A model generated the notes under the pieces. It made no database searches. It worked only from the letters and a program-made list of their open reading frames with translations, and was not told where the DNA came from. The translations under genes were made by a program, and so were the position numbers. From assembly GCA_026414745.1 (NCBI GenBank), contig JAOAIK010000035.1, positions 1-52,344 of the forward strand: DNA of 52,344 nucleotides, in the 5' to 3' direction. Source of the stretch: Roseococcus sp. GTDB taxonomy: Bacteria > Pseudomonadota > Alphaproteobacteria > Acetobacterales > Acetobacteraceae. Positions 1 through 8,252 of the stretch are shown piece after piece (the first letter of the stretch is position 1; the number at the start of each line of letters is the position of its first letter).

Positions 1-1
1 G

Positions 2-112
2 TCGCACACGCAAAGCCGAATCCGCAGCCCGCAGCCGGCGGCGCGACAGACCGAACAGCCTGTTGCGGCGGCGGAAAGCCCGCGCCGCTATTCCGCCGCC
101 TGGCGCGGGTAG
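2..112 (+). other. Possible C-terminal tail of a plus-strand gene cut by the left edge
   Basis: One plus-strand frame is open from base 2 to a TAG at 110-112. It gives about 36 residues rich in Ala, Arg, Pro and Gln and ending in AAWRG. If real, it would be the end of a gene converging on the amidotransferase, with a 25-base overlap. No motif is recognisable and such a short open stretch is common in GC-rich DNA, so this is a weak call. Confidence 0.2.
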
Positions 113-861
113 CGCCGCGCCGCCCAGGCCGCGCAGGCCGCCCCGAAGGCCTCGAAGATGCGGCGGCTGAAGCCATCCCGCTCCCAGTCGTATTCCGGGT
201 GCCACTGCACGCCCCAGGCGAAGCCGGGCGCGCCGCGCACCTGCACCGCTTCGATGGTGCCGTCGGGCGCCCAGCCCATCGCCTCCAGCCGTGGGGCGAG
301 GCGCTGCACACCCTGGTTGTGCAGGGAGTTCACCGGCACCTCCTCGGCCCCCGCCAGCTCGCGCAGCAGGCCGTGGGGCGCGAGGCGCACGGCATGGGCC
401 TTGCCCGTCCGCACCAGCGGAATGGGCTGGTCGCTCGGGGTGGAGTGGTCCATCCGCCCCGGCAGATCCTGGATGCGCTGGTCGAGGCTGCCGCCCAGCG
501 CCACGTTCAGCTCCTGCATGCCGCGGCAGATCGCGAGCAGCGGCAGCCCGGCCTGGATCGCGGCGCGGATCAGCGGCAGGGTGGTGGCGTCGCGCTGGAG
601 ATCCTCGGGCGTGCCCTCGGCATGGGCGGGGCCGTCATAATGGCCCGGCCAGACATTGGAGCGGCTGCCGGTCAGCAGCAGCCCGTCGAGTCGCGGCAAG
701 ATCTCGGGCACCAGCGCCTCGCCGGCCGCGGGCAGCAGCACCGGCACGCCCCGCACCGGGCCGAGCACGACGCGCACATAGTGATCGGAGGCGGCGTGAT
801 TCGGGGTCTGGAAGAGCCCGAACGGCTTCACGCAGCAGGAGATGCCCACCATCGGTCGCAT
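88..861 (-). CDS. Class-I glutamine amidotransferase, gamma-glutamyl-GABA hydrolase type
   Basis: A 257-residue cytoplasmic enzyme of the peptidase C26 (PuuD-like) family, whose members hydrolyse gamma-glutamyl amides such as gamma-glutamyl-GABA. The sequence shows the nucleophile elbow AICRGMQELNVALGG with its Cys, and the His-Glu pair in GVQWHPEYD near the C-terminus. The start is placed at MRPMVGISCC because the family begins just before this strand; an upstream Met 38 codons earlier adds a low-complexity stretch and overlaps lolA. It is last in a minus-strand run after lolA, 64 bases downstream. No putrescine or GABA genes are nearby, so the substrate is unknown. Confidence 0.85.
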   Translation of the reverse strand: MRPMVGISCCVKPFGLFQTPNHAASDHYVRVVLGPVRGVPVLLPAAGEALVPEILPRLDGLLLTGSRSNVWPGHYDGPAHAEGTPEDLQRDATTLPLIRAAIQAGLPLLAICRGMQELNVALGGSLDQRIQDLPGRMDHSTPSDQPIPLVRTGKAHAVRLAPHGLLRELAGAEEVPVNSLHNQGVQRLAPRLEAMGWAPDGTIEAVQVRGAPGFAWGVQWHPEYDWERDGFSRRIFEAFGAACAAWAARRYPRQAAE

Positions 862-925
862 TCCCGCAACAAAACGCCCGTTCGCGGCGCTTTCAAGGCG
901 GAAAAGGCGCCACGCCGCGCCTTTT

Positions 926-1549
926 TCAGCGCCGCTGCTCGAGTTCTTCGCGGAACCGGGGGTCGTTGAAGGCAAACAGGAAGGGATCGAAGCGCTCCCC
1001 GGTGCGGATCTCGGAGAGGGCGACGCGGGTGGTGAGGCCCTGCGCGTCCACCACCGCCCATTGCCGCAGCGCGAGCGGCTCCTCGCTGAGGGCGAGCTGG
1101 ATGCGCCCCTCCGCCGCCCGCCCGGTGCGGTGGACGGTGACGCGCAGGAAGCCGCCCGAGCGCTCCACCCCCGCCACGGTCAGCTCGCCCGCAAGGCGCA
1201 GCGGGTTCTGCAGCAGCACGCCGAGCGGGGTGGAGGAGAGCGGCACGATGCTGGGCTGGCGCAGCTCCCGGTCGTAATGGAAGAACTGCCCGTCGGCGGC
1301 GATCAGAAGGGTGGGCTCGGGCGGATCATACTCGAAGCGCATGCGCGAGGGCCGCCAGATCCAGGCCGTGCCCTGGGCGCTGGCACCGTTCTGCGCGGTC
1401 TGCAGGAAGCGGGCGCGCAGCGTGGTCAGGCCGTTGAAATAGGCCTCGACCCGGGCGATGGCGGCGGCGCGCTCCGGCTCCGGCAGGGGTTGCGCGCGGG
1501 CCGGGAGGGCGACGAGCACGGGTGTGGCGAGCAGGGCGCGACGGAACAT
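926..1549 (-). CDS. lolA: Outer-membrane lipoprotein carrier LolA
   Basis: A 207-residue periplasmic chaperone that takes lipoproteins released at the inner membrane to the outer membrane. Residues 1-19 form a short signal peptide ending ARA-QP. The mature part has the LolA beta-barrel pattern: RARFLQTAQNG, then GTAWIWRPSRMRFEY, a surface strand with FFHYDRELRQ, and a C-terminal PFLFAFNDPRF. The length is normal for the family. It follows the ABC-2 permease by 39 bases on the same strand, but whether the two are functionally linked is not evident, since those ABC genes are not LolCDE-like. Confidence 0.88.
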   Translation of the reverse strand: MFRRALLATPVLVALPARAQPLPEPERAAAIARVEAYFNGLTTLRARFLQTAQNGASAQGTAWIWRPSRMRFEYDPPEPTLLIAADGQFFHYDRELRQPSIVPLSSTPLGVLLQNPLRLAGELTVAGVERSGGFLRVTVHRTGRAAEGRIQLALSEEPLALRQWAVVDAQGLTTRVALSEIRTGERFDPFLFAFNDPRFREELEQRR

Positions 1550-1588
1550 GCCCCCCTTGTGGGGTGTGCCGGGGCGCGGGGGAAGGGG

Positions 1589-2398
1589 CTACTCGCCGAT
1601 GCTGAGCAGTGCGCCCCGCAGCCGCGCCGCGCGCAGCTGCGCCAGGAACAGCGCCGCCATGCCCGCGATCCAGGCCGCGTTCAGCGCCCAGGCGGCGGCG
1701 AGATGCCCCGAGGCCGTGCGCCCCTCGATCAGCGCCGCGCGCATCCCCTCGAACACATGCGCCGCGGGCAGCAGCAGCGCCACCGGCTGCAGCCAGCCGG
1801 GCAGCACGCTCACCGGGTAGAACACGCAGGCGAAGGGGGTGAGGCCGAACAGCACCGACCAGGCGAGCGCCTCCGCCCCCGCGCCCCAGCGCAGGATCAT
1901 GGAGGTGACGCCCAGCGCCACCGCCCAGCCCATCACGATCAGCGCCGCGAAGAACAGCACCAGCACCGGGCCGATGGCGAGGATGTTGAAGGCGTAGAGC
2001 AGGAAGGCCAGCCCCATGGCCGGCAGCACCCCTACCAGGGTGCGGATCAGGCTCATCGCCATCAGCGCCGCCACCAGCTCCGCCGGCCGGATGGGCGAGA
2101 CGAGCAGATGCCCGAGGTTGCGCGACCAGATCTCCTCGAGGAAGGAGAGCGAGAAGCCCATCTGGCTGCGCAGCGCCGCCTCCCACAGCAGCACGCCGCC
2201 CAGCAGCACGCCCGCGGCCGCGCTCGCCACGTTGTTCTGCAGCCCCGCGAGATAGGCGGTGACGAAGCCCCACACCACCATCTGCAGGATGGGCCAGTAC
2301 ATCAGCTCGATGACGCGCGGCGGCGAGCGGCGATAGAGGGCGAGATGGCGGAAGCACAGGCCCCAGACGCGCTCGGCCGCGGCGAGCAGCGGGCTCAT
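1589..2398 (-). CDS. ABC-2 type transporter permease
   Basis: A 269-residue integral membrane protein with about six hydrophobic segments and the ABC-2 fold (NodJ/DrrB-like). Features include YWPILQMVVWGF early, an amphipathic stretch EEIWSRNLGHLLVSPIRPAE typical of the cytoplasmic coupling loop, and PFACVFYPVSVLPGWLQ, the conserved ABC-2 signature near the C-terminal membrane segments. Its ATG overlaps the stop codon of the ATPase gene (ATGA), so the two subunits are translationally coupled. The substrate cannot be told from sequence; lipids, drugs or glycolipids are typical of the family. Confidence 0.88.
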   Translation of the reverse strand: MSPLLAAAERVWGLCFRHLALYRRSPPRVIELMYWPILQMVVWGFVTAYLAGLQNNVASAAAGVLLGGVLLWEAALRSQMGFSLSFLEEIWSRNLGHLLVSPIRPAELVAALMAMSLIRTLVGVLPAMGLAFLLYAFNILAIGPVLVLFFAALIVMGWAVALGVTSMILRWGAGAEALAWSVLFGLTPFACVFYPVSVLPGWLQPVALLLPAAHVFEGMRAALIEGRTASGHLAAAWALNAAWIAGMAALFLAQLRAARLRGALLSIGE

Positions 2399-3141
2399 GC
2401 CACGCCCTCCGCCCGCGTGCCGCGCGCGATGTCGAGGAACACCTGCTCCAGATCCTCGCGCCCGTAGCGCGCGACGAGGCGCGCCGGCGCGCCCTGATCC
2501 ACCACCCGCCCCTGCTTGAGCATCAGCACATGGCCGCAGAGGCGCTCCACCTCCGCCATGTTGTGGCTGGCCAGCAGGATGGCGCAGCCCGTCTCCTCCC
2601 GATAGGCCTCGAGGCGCGTGCGCACCCAGTCCGCCGTGTCGGGGTCGAGGCTCGCGGTCGGCTCGTCGAGCAGCAGCAGCTCGGGCGTGTTGATCAGCGC
2701 CTTGGCCAGCGCCACGCGCGTCTTCTGCCCGGCGGAGAGCTCGCCCGCGGGGCGGTCGAGGAACTCGGTCAGCTGCAGCTCCTCGGCCAGCCGCGCGATG
2801 CGCGCGGACAGCCCCCGCACGTTGTAGAGATGGCCATAGACCTGCAGGTTCTCGCGCACCGAGATGCGGTGCGGCAGCGCGATGTAGGGCGAGGAGAAGT
2901 TCATCCGCGCCAGCGCGGCGAAGCGGTCGGTCGCCATGTCATGGCCCAGCGCCAGGATGCGCCCCGATGTGGGCAGCAGCAGGCCGAGCAGCATGGCGAT
3001 GGTGGTGGTCTTGCCCGCCCCGTTGCCGCCGAGCAGCCCGAGCGTCGCGCCGCGGGGCAGGGAGAAGGAAAGCCCCTCCACCGCCGGCGGACGGTCGGGG
3101 CGGTAGCGCTTGGTCAGGTTCTCGACGAGCAGCGCGGTCAT
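2395..3141 (-). CDS. ABC transporter ATP-binding subunit
   Basis: A 248-residue cytoplasmic ATPase that powers the permease encoded next to it. All nucleotide-binding motifs are present: Walker A GGNGAGKTT near residue 40, signature ELSAGQKTRVALAKAL, Walker B LLLLDEPTASLDPD and the switch His in LLASHNMAEVERLC. The signature is LSAGQ instead of LSGGQ, which occurs in NodI/CcmA-type subunits. With the overlapping permease it forms a two-gene ABC-2 exporter; a further partner is not visible. The next gene upstream, arsJ, ends 55 bases before its start on the same strand. Confidence 0.92.
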   Translation of the reverse strand: MTALLVENLTKRYRPDRPPAVEGLSFSLPRGATLGLLGGNGAGKTTTIAMLLGLLLPTSGRILALGHDMATDRFAALARMNFSSPYIALPHRISVRENLQVYGHLYNVRGLSARIARLAEELQLTEFLDRPAGELSAGQKTRVALAKALINTPELLLLDEPTASLDPDTADWVRTRLEAYREETGCAILLASHNMAEVERLCGHVLMLKQGRVVDQGAPARLVARYGREDLEQVFLDIARGTRAEGVA

Positions 3142-3196
3142 GCCCGCTCGATAGGCCGGCGCGGGCCGCGCGGCCAGCGCCCTGCGTCCGCGCCCG

Positions 3197-4459
3197 TCAG
3201 GGGGCGGGCCTGCGCGCGGGGAAGGCCAGCGAGATCAGCCAGCAGACCAGCAGCATCGCCGCCGCGCCCAGAAGGCAGGCCAGAAGCCCCCCCCAGAGGG
3301 CGAGCAGCCCCGACAGCAGCGTGCCGAGGAAGCGCCCCGCCGCGTTGGCCGCGTAGTAGAAGCCCACATCCTCGGCCGCCTTCTCGCTGCCCGCATAGGC
3401 GAGCACGAGATAGGAATGCACCGAGGAGTTCACCGCGAAGAGAACCCCGAAGACGCAGAGCCCGAGCGGCACGTAGAGATCGGGCCGCGGCACGCCGCCC
3501 AGCATCAGCCCCGCCAGGGCGAGGGGCACCAGCGCCAGCGCCAGCGACCAGGCGCGCGCCGCCGGCACCTCGCTGGCCAGCCCGTCCGCGCTGCGGCGCA
3601 CCAGCGCCGGGGCGCTGGCCTGGATCACGCCATAGCCGATGGTCCAGAGGGCGAGGAAGCCGCCGACCAGGGTGAAGCTCCAGCCGCTCGCATAGAGAAA
3701 GACAGGCAGCCCCACCACGAACCACACGTCGCGCGCGCCGAAGAGGAACACCCGCGCCCCCGCCAGCAGGTTGATGCCGGCGTTCTTGGCGAAGAGTTCC
3801 CGCGCCGAGCGCGAGGCGCGCGCCTTGCCCATCAGCGGCGGCAGGGAGAGCAGCACGCCGGCCAGCACCAGCCCCAGCGCCGCCGCCATGAGCCAGAGCG
3901 CGGCGCGGAAGCCGAAGGCCTCGAGCAGCAGCCCGCCCAGGAAGAACCCCGCCCCCTTCATGGCGTTCTTCGAGCCGGTGAAGAAGGCGACCCACTGGAA
4001 GAGCCGCCCCGCGCCCTCGCCGGAGGCGGCGCCGGCGAAGGCCGCGTCATGCGTCAGCTTGATGGCGGATTTCGAGGCGGTCTTGGTCAGATCCTTCGCC
4101 ACGCCGCAGATGCCCTGCGCCACCACCACCCAGGCGATCGACAGCGCCGCGCCCCAGCCCGGCGAGACGGCCGAGAGCAGCAGGAAGCCCAGGATCTGCG
4201 TGGACAGCCCGACGGCCAGCATGCGCGCGATGCCGAAGCGCACCGCCAGCCAGCCGCCGATGAGGTTCGCCGCGATCCCCGCCGCCTCGTAGAGCAGGAA
4301 GAGCAGGGCGAGGGTGAAGGGCGAGAAGCCGAGCCGGTAGAAATGCAGCAGCACCAGCATGCGCAGCGCGCCGTCGGTCAGCGTGAAGCCCCAGTAGGCC
4401 AGCGTCACGATCAGGTAGTTGCGCGCGCCCGCGGCGGCGGGAAGGGTGCTGCTGCTCAT
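3197..4459 (-). CDS. arsJ: Organoarsenical efflux MFS transporter ArsJ
   Basis: A 420-residue major-facilitator protein with about 12 membrane segments. ArsJ exports 1-arseno-3-phosphoglycerate, the unstable product made when GAPDH uses arsenate in place of phosphate. The call rests on N-terminal ARNYLIVTLAYWGFTLTDGA, FYRLGFSPFTLALLFLLYE, the loop DLTKTASKSAIK and, above all, position: it lies 4 bases after a GAPDH gene and behind an ArsR-ArsC gene. I start at MSSSTLP; the longer frame reads into the GAPDH gene and looks like shadow sequence. It is the last gene of the ars operon. Confidence 0.9.
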   Translation of the reverse strand: MSSSTLPAAAGARNYLIVTLAYWGFTLTDGALRMLVLLHFYRLGFSPFTLALLFLLYEAAGIAANLIGGWLAVRFGIARMLAVGLSTQILGFLLLSAVSPGWGAALSIAWVVVAQGICGVAKDLTKTASKSAIKLTHDAAFAGAASGEGAGRLFQWVAFFTGSKNAMKGAGFFLGGLLLEAFGFRAALWLMAAALGLVLAGVLLSLPPLMGKARASRSARELFAKNAGINLLAGARVFLFGARDVWFVVGLPVFLYASGWSFTLVGGFLALWTIGYGVIQASAPALVRRSADGLASEVPAARAWSLALALVPLALAGLMLGGVPRPDLYVPLGLCVFGVLFAVNSSVHSYLVLAYAGSEKAAEDVGFYYAANAAGRFLGTLLSGLLALWGGLLACLLGAAAMLLVCWLISLAFPARRPAP

Positions 4460-4463
4460 CGCC

Positions 4464-5507
4464 TCACAGCCCCACGGCGCGCATGTGGCAGGCGAGGTCC
4501 ACCATGCGGCAGGCGTAGCCCATCTCGTTGTCGTACCACGCATAGACCTTGAGCAGCGTGCCGTCGGTCACCATGGTCGAGGGCCCGTCCACGATGGAGC
4601 TGCGCGTGTCCTGCGCGTAGTCGCAGGAGACGAGCGGCCGCGACTCGAAGCCCAGGATGCCGGCGAGCGGCCCCGCCGCCGCGGCGGCGAAGAGGCCGTT
4701 CACCTCCTCCACGCTCGTCTCGCGGGAGAGCTCGAACACGCAGTCGGTGAGCGAGGCGTTGAGGATGGGCGCGCGCACGGCATGGCCGTTCAGCTTGCCC
4801 TTCAGCTCCGGATAGATCAGCGCGATGGCGGTGGCGCTGCCCGTGGTGGTCGGCTGCAGCGAGAGCATGGCCGAGCGCGCGCGGCGCAGGTCCTTGTGCG
4901 GCGCGTCCACCACGACATTGGTGTTGGTGGGCGCGTGGATGGTGGTGATCTGCCCGTGGCGGATGCCGATGCCCTCATGCACCACCTTCACCACTGGCGC
5001 GAGGCAGTTGGTGGTGCAGGAGGCGGCGGTGACGATCGGGTGCCGCGCCGGGTCGTAGAGCTGCTCGTTCACCCCCACCACCACGTTCAGCACGGACTCG
5101 AACTTGACCGGCGCGGCCACGATCACGCGCTTCGCCCCGCGCGCAAGATGGCCGCCCAGAGTCTCGGGGTCGAGGAACTTGCCGGTGCACTCCAGCACCA
5201 CATCAACGCCGAGATCGCCCCAGGGGATGAGATCGGGGCGCGCATGCTCGGAGAAGCCGAGCCGCGCGGCGCCGATGCGCAGCGCGTCCTTCCCCTCGGC
5301 GGCGATGCTCTCGCGCCAGCGGCCCTGCACGCTGTCGAACTCGAGCAGATGCGCGGTGGCCGCCGCCCCGCCCTTGATCTCGTTCAGGTGGACGACCTCG
5401 AGGCGGTTGCCCGCGCGCGGATCCTCCGCCGGGCGATGCGCCCCGCCCAGGGCGGCCCTCAGCGCGAGCCGCCCGATCCGCCCCATTCCGTTGATTCCGA
5501 CCCTCAT
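4464..5507 (-). CDS. gap: ArsJ-associated glyceraldehyde-3-phosphate dehydrogenase
   Basis: A 347-residue NAD-dependent GAPDH. N-terminal [14 protein letters not shown] is the dinucleotide fold; [11 protein letters not shown] carries the catalytic Cys at about residue 164; [15 protein letters not shown] is the conserved C-terminal NAD-site motif. Dedicated GAPDHs beside arsJ convert glyceraldehyde-3-phosphate plus arsenate to 1-arseno-3-phosphoglycerate, which ArsJ then exports. That role is inferred from position between the arsR-arsC fusion (14 bases upstream) and arsJ (4 bases downstream); the sequence alone does not exclude ordinary glycolytic function. Confidence 0.93.
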   Translation of the reverse strand: MRVGINGMGRIGRLALRAALGGAHRPAEDPRAGNRLEVVHLNEIKGGAAATAHLLEFDSVQGRWRESIAAEGKDALRIGAARLGFSEHARPDLIPWGDLGVDVVLECTGKFLDPETLGGHLARGAKRVIVAAPVKFESVLNVVVGVNEQLYDPARHPIVTAASCTTNCLAPVVKVVHEGIGIRHGQITTIHAPTNTNVVVDAPHKDLRRARSAMLSLQPTTTGSATAIALIYPELKGKLNGHAVRAPILNASLTDCVFELSRETSVEEVNGLFAAAAAGPLAGILGFESRPLVSCDYAQDTRSSIVDGPSTMVTDGTLLKVYAWYDNEMGYACRMVDLACHMRAVGL

Positions 5508-5521
5508 CTCTCTCCTTGGCC

Positions 5522-6394
5522 TCAGGCGCGTTGCAGGTGGGGGTTCGCCAACTCGTCCAGCCGCGCCTTGAGGGCCATGCGGTCGAGCGAGGCGAAGGGC
5601 AGGCTCACGAAGATGCCGATGCGCCGGTGCAGCCCGGCATAGAGCTCGTTGAGCAGGGTGGCGCGCTCGGCCGGGCTGCCGGTGAACTTCGCGGGGTCCG
5701 GCAGGGGCCAGCCGGCGGTCACCACCGTCTCGCCGAAATCGGGGCAGGTCTGGCCCGCCAGCACGTCGCAGAGGGTGATGACGAAGTCCATCTTCGGCGC
5801 GCCCGGCTCCATGAACAGGCTCCAGGACTTGCTGCTCAAGCTCGAGACATCGTGCCCGAGCGCCTTGAGCTGGGCCAGCACCTCCGGCATCGGCCCCTCG
5901 GGGGCGGGATCGGAGCCGGCGGAGAAGGCGCGGAAGCGCCCGCCGCCGAGCTTGTTCAGGATCGCCTCCGCCATGATGGAGCGGGCGGAGTTGCGCGTGC
6001 AGAGGAACAGCACGTTGAAGGCGGGCTCGGACATGACGCTTGCCTCTCTCTCTGTGTTGTTGTCGAACGCGGTGTCGAGGAGCCGCGCGAGATCGCCGCA
6101 GCGGGCGGGTTGGCCGCCGCAGCAGACCTCGGCGAGATGGGCGAACAGCGCGCGCAGCCGCGCGATCTGCGGCGCATAGACCAGCTGCCGGCCCTGGCGG
6201 GTGGGGGCGATGAGCCCCGCCTGCTCCAGGGCGCGCAGATGGAAGGAGAGGGTGGAGGGCGCGACGCAGAGGCGCTGCGCGATCGCACCGGCCGGCAGGC
6301 CGTTCGGCCCCTGCGCGAGCAGCAGCCGCAGCAGCCCGAGCCGGGTGGGCTGGCCCAGGGCAGAGAAGGCGGCGGCGGCCTCATCGCTTTCCAT
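5522..6394 (-). CDS. arsC: ArsR repressor fused to LMW-phosphatase-type arsenate reductase ArsC
   Basis: A 290-residue two-domain protein. Residues 1-100 are an ArsR/SmtB winged helix ([17 protein letters not shown], then [18 protein letters not shown]) with a Cys-rich tail, [10 protein letters not shown], the likely arsenite sensor. Residues 121-290 are a low-molecular-weight phosphatase fold with P-loop CTRNSARS (catalytic Cys132, CX5R) and the DP loop WPLPDPAKF. The product should repress the ars operon and reduce arsenate to arsenite. Codon 121 is an ATG preceded eight bases upstream by AGAGAGAGG, so free ArsC may also be made by internal initiation. It heads the arsRC-gap-arsJ operon. 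No arsenite pump is seen in the window. Confidence 0.92.
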   Translation of the reverse strand: MESDEAAAAFSALGQPTRLGLLRLLLAQGPNGLPAGAIAQRLCVAPSTLSFHLRALEQAGLIAPTRQGRQLVYAPQIARLRALFAHLAEVCCGGQPARCGDLARLLDTAFDNNTEREASVMSEPAFNVLFLCTRNSARSIMAEAILNKLGGGRFRAFSAGSDPAPEGPMPEVLAQLKALGHDVSSLSSKSWSLFMEPGAPKMDFVITLCDVLAGQTCPDFGETVVTAGWPLPDPAKFTGSPAERATLLNELYAGLHRRIGIFVSLPFASLDRMALKARLDELANPHLQRA

Positions 6395-6395
6395 G

Positions 6396-6413
6396 TTTCC
6401 AGAATAATGGAAG
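6396..6413 (-). promoter_or_regulatory. Candidate ArsR operator at the ars operon start
   Basis: Directly before the arsR-arsC ATG is an inverted repeat TTCCA-N6-TGGAA (6397-6401 and 6408-6412) in a locally AT-rich pocket of an otherwise very GC-rich region. ArsR proteins bind such short dyads over the promoter and release them on binding arsenite. The dyad ends just four bases before the start codon, so repressor binding would also block any short leader. Binding itself is inference. Confidence 0.45.
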
Positions 6414-6449
6414 CAGGCGCGCCGCGCCCGTGAAACTTCCGTGACCGGG

Positions 6450-7895
6450 CTATTCCGCCGCGAGCCCGGGACGCGCCAGCCGCGCCGGGTCCAGCTCCAC
6501 CTGCTTCACGTCATAGGCGCGCAGCTCAGCATAGAGGCGCGGCATCTCCTGCGCGAAGAGGCCGCGCGTCACCCCCGCCGCCAGCCGCGGCGCGCTGATC
6601 GCCATGGCGTTGATGGAGCTGCCCGAGGGGCCGAAGCTCATCGTCGTGCCGATGCCGAAGAGGTGGATGTCCGCGATCCAGGGCGTCTCGCCCGGGCGCT
6701 TCTCGGTGAAGGCGCTGTTCTGGTCGAGATAGGGGAACAGGCCGAGGCGCGGGTTCGCCTCCTCGGGCGGCGGCGTGTAGCGGTCCTGCCACTGCGCGAT
6801 GTTGTGCGCGCAGTGGGCGAGTTCGGGCCGCGCGGCGGGGTCCATGCGCACGCCCGTGCCGATGATGAGGTAATCCGCGCGGAACTCGCCCGCGGGCGTG
6901 CCCAGCACCACGCGCCCCTCCTCGATGCGCGCGCTCTCCCAGGGGCGGCCGAGATGCATGGTGAAGTTGGCGTGCTTCATCACGCGGTCGTAGTGGTCCT
7001 GCGCGAAGCCCTCGCGCAAGCCGAGGATGTAGGACATGAAGCGCCAGCGCCATTCATCGGGCATCTCGCCCAGGTGGCGCAGGAAGCCCGCGAAGGTCAG
7101 CCAGCGATAGGGCTGCACCACCATGGGCTCGGCGCGGCGGCAGAAGAGGTGGACCTCCGCCGCGCCCTCCTCCAGCGCCACGGCGGCATTGTCCATCGCC
7201 GAGGCGCCGGCGCCCAGCACCGCCACCACCTTGCCGCGCAGGGCGCGGAAATCGATGTCATCGGCGGTGTGCGCGCGGAAGGCGGGGGGCAGGGCGGCCA
7301 GGTGCTCGGGCATCCACCAGTGGCCCACGCCTTCCTGGCCGGTGGCGAGCACCACCTTGCGGGCGTGCAGGGGCCCCGCGCTGGTCTCCACGCGCAGGGC
7401 GGGCAGCCCGGCATCGGTGCGGGCGGGCGAGATGGCGCCGGCCTCCACCTCGTTGCGCACGGGGATGCGCGTGACGCGGCGGAACCAGAGCAGGTAGTCG
7501 TTCCACAGCTCCTTCGGGATCCAGCGCATCCGCTCCCAGTCCTCGCGGCCGAAGGCGGCCTCATGCCAAGCCTGGTAGGTGAGCGAGGGCAGCCGCAGGT
7601 CGGGACCGGTCTGGTCCTTCAGGCTGCGCAGCGCCTTCATGCGGCCGTAGGTGGTCCAGGGGCCCTCGCGGCCATGGGCCGCGCGGTCGATCACGAGGAG
7701 GTTGTCCACCCGGTCGCGCTTCAGCGCATGCGCGACGGCAAGGCCGCATTGCCCGCCGCCGATGATCAGCACGTCCAGGATGGGCGCGCCGGCGATGGTC
7801 TGCGGCGGCAGCCAGGGCTCGCGCGGGTGGGCGGTGAGGGCGAGGTCGCGAAGCACGTCGGCTTCGAGTTCGGCGAGGCTGCGGGGCGCGGGCAT
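6450..7895 (-). CDS. FAD-dependent NAD(P)-binding monooxygenase-type oxidoreductase
   Basis: A 481-residue flavoprotein. It has an FAD-binding Rossmann motif (LIIGGGQCGLAVAHAL, near residue 45), a second nucleotide fold for NAD(P) (VVAVLGAGASAMDNA), and the ATG-like motif LIIGTGVRMD, the layout of flavin-containing monooxygenases. The start is MPAPRSLAELEAD; the 76 codons before it run into the divergent gene and are Arg/His-rich shadow. It sits 56 bases upstream of the arsenic operon on the same strand, but it is longer than ArsO and separated by the ars promoter, so an arsenic role is not supported. Substrate unknown. Confidence 0.85.
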   Translation of the reverse strand: MPAPRSLAELEADVLRDLALTAHPREPWLPPQTIAGAPILDVLIIGGGQCGLAVAHALKRDRVDNLLVIDRAAHGREGPWTTYGRMKALRSLKDQTGPDLRLPSLTYQAWHEAAFGREDWERMRWIPKELWNDYLLWFRRVTRIPVRNEVEAGAISPARTDAGLPALRVETSAGPLHARKVVLATGQEGVGHWWMPEHLAALPPAFRAHTADDIDFRALRGKVVAVLGAGASAMDNAAVALEEGAAEVHLFCRRAEPMVVQPYRWLTFAGFLRHLGEMPDEWRWRFMSYILGLREGFAQDHYDRVMKHANFTMHLGRPWESARIEEGRVVLGTPAGEFRADYLIIGTGVRMDPAARPELAHCAHNIAQWQDRYTPPPEEANPRLGLFPYLDQNSAFTEKRPGETPWIADIHLFGIGTTMSFGPSGSSINAMAISAPRLAAGVTRGLFAQEMPRLYAELRAYDVKQVELDPARLARPGLAAE

Positions 7896-7970
7896 GGGTG
7901 CAGTGTGGCGATCCTCTGCCGCGGCGCAACATTCCTTGCGCGGGCGGGGCGGGCGGACCATGTCCCCGCC

Positions 7971-8252
7971 ATGGTCACGCTGCGTCCCTCCCTCTCCCGC
8001 AAGGTGGTGGGCTTCGGCGCGCTGGCGCTGGGGCCGGTGGGGCTGCTCCTGCCGCTGATGCCGGGGCTGCCCCTCCTCGCCCTCGGCGTGTGGGTGCTGC
8101 GCGACCAGTATGTGTGGGCGCATCGCGGCGTGGACGCCATCCGCCGCCGCTGGCCGCAGGCCATCCCGGCCATCGAGGCGCGCGAGCAGCGTGCGCTCGA
8201 CTGGTTCGCGCGCAGGATGGCGCCGCTCAGGCGGGTGTTCCGGCGGGGGTAG
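7971..8252 (+). CDS. Small two-helix membrane protein
   Basis: A 93-residue protein. Residues about 12-45 form a hydrophobic hairpin broken by PLMPGLP (GALALGPVGLLLPLMPG then LPLLALGVWVLRD), followed by a basic amphipathic tail rich in Arg. The Pro-Gly turn between two hydrophobic helices recalls the DUF454/PGPGW class of small bacterial membrane proteins. It is transcribed divergently from the flavin monooxygenase (75 bases apart) and its stop abuts the convergent SDR gene. The ATG follows no clear ribosome-binding site. Function unknown. Confidence 0.6.
   Translation: MVTLRPSLSRKVVGFGALALGPVGLLLPLMPGLPLLALGVWVLRDQYVWAHRGVDAIRRRWPQAIPAIEAREQRALDWFARRMAPLRRVFRRG

Noticed and set aside
6450-7895. 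Flavin monooxygenase as ArsO of the arsenic operon
   Set aside because: It is about 130 residues longer than ArsO as I know it and is separated from the operon by the probable ars promoter; no specific motif supports an arsenic role.
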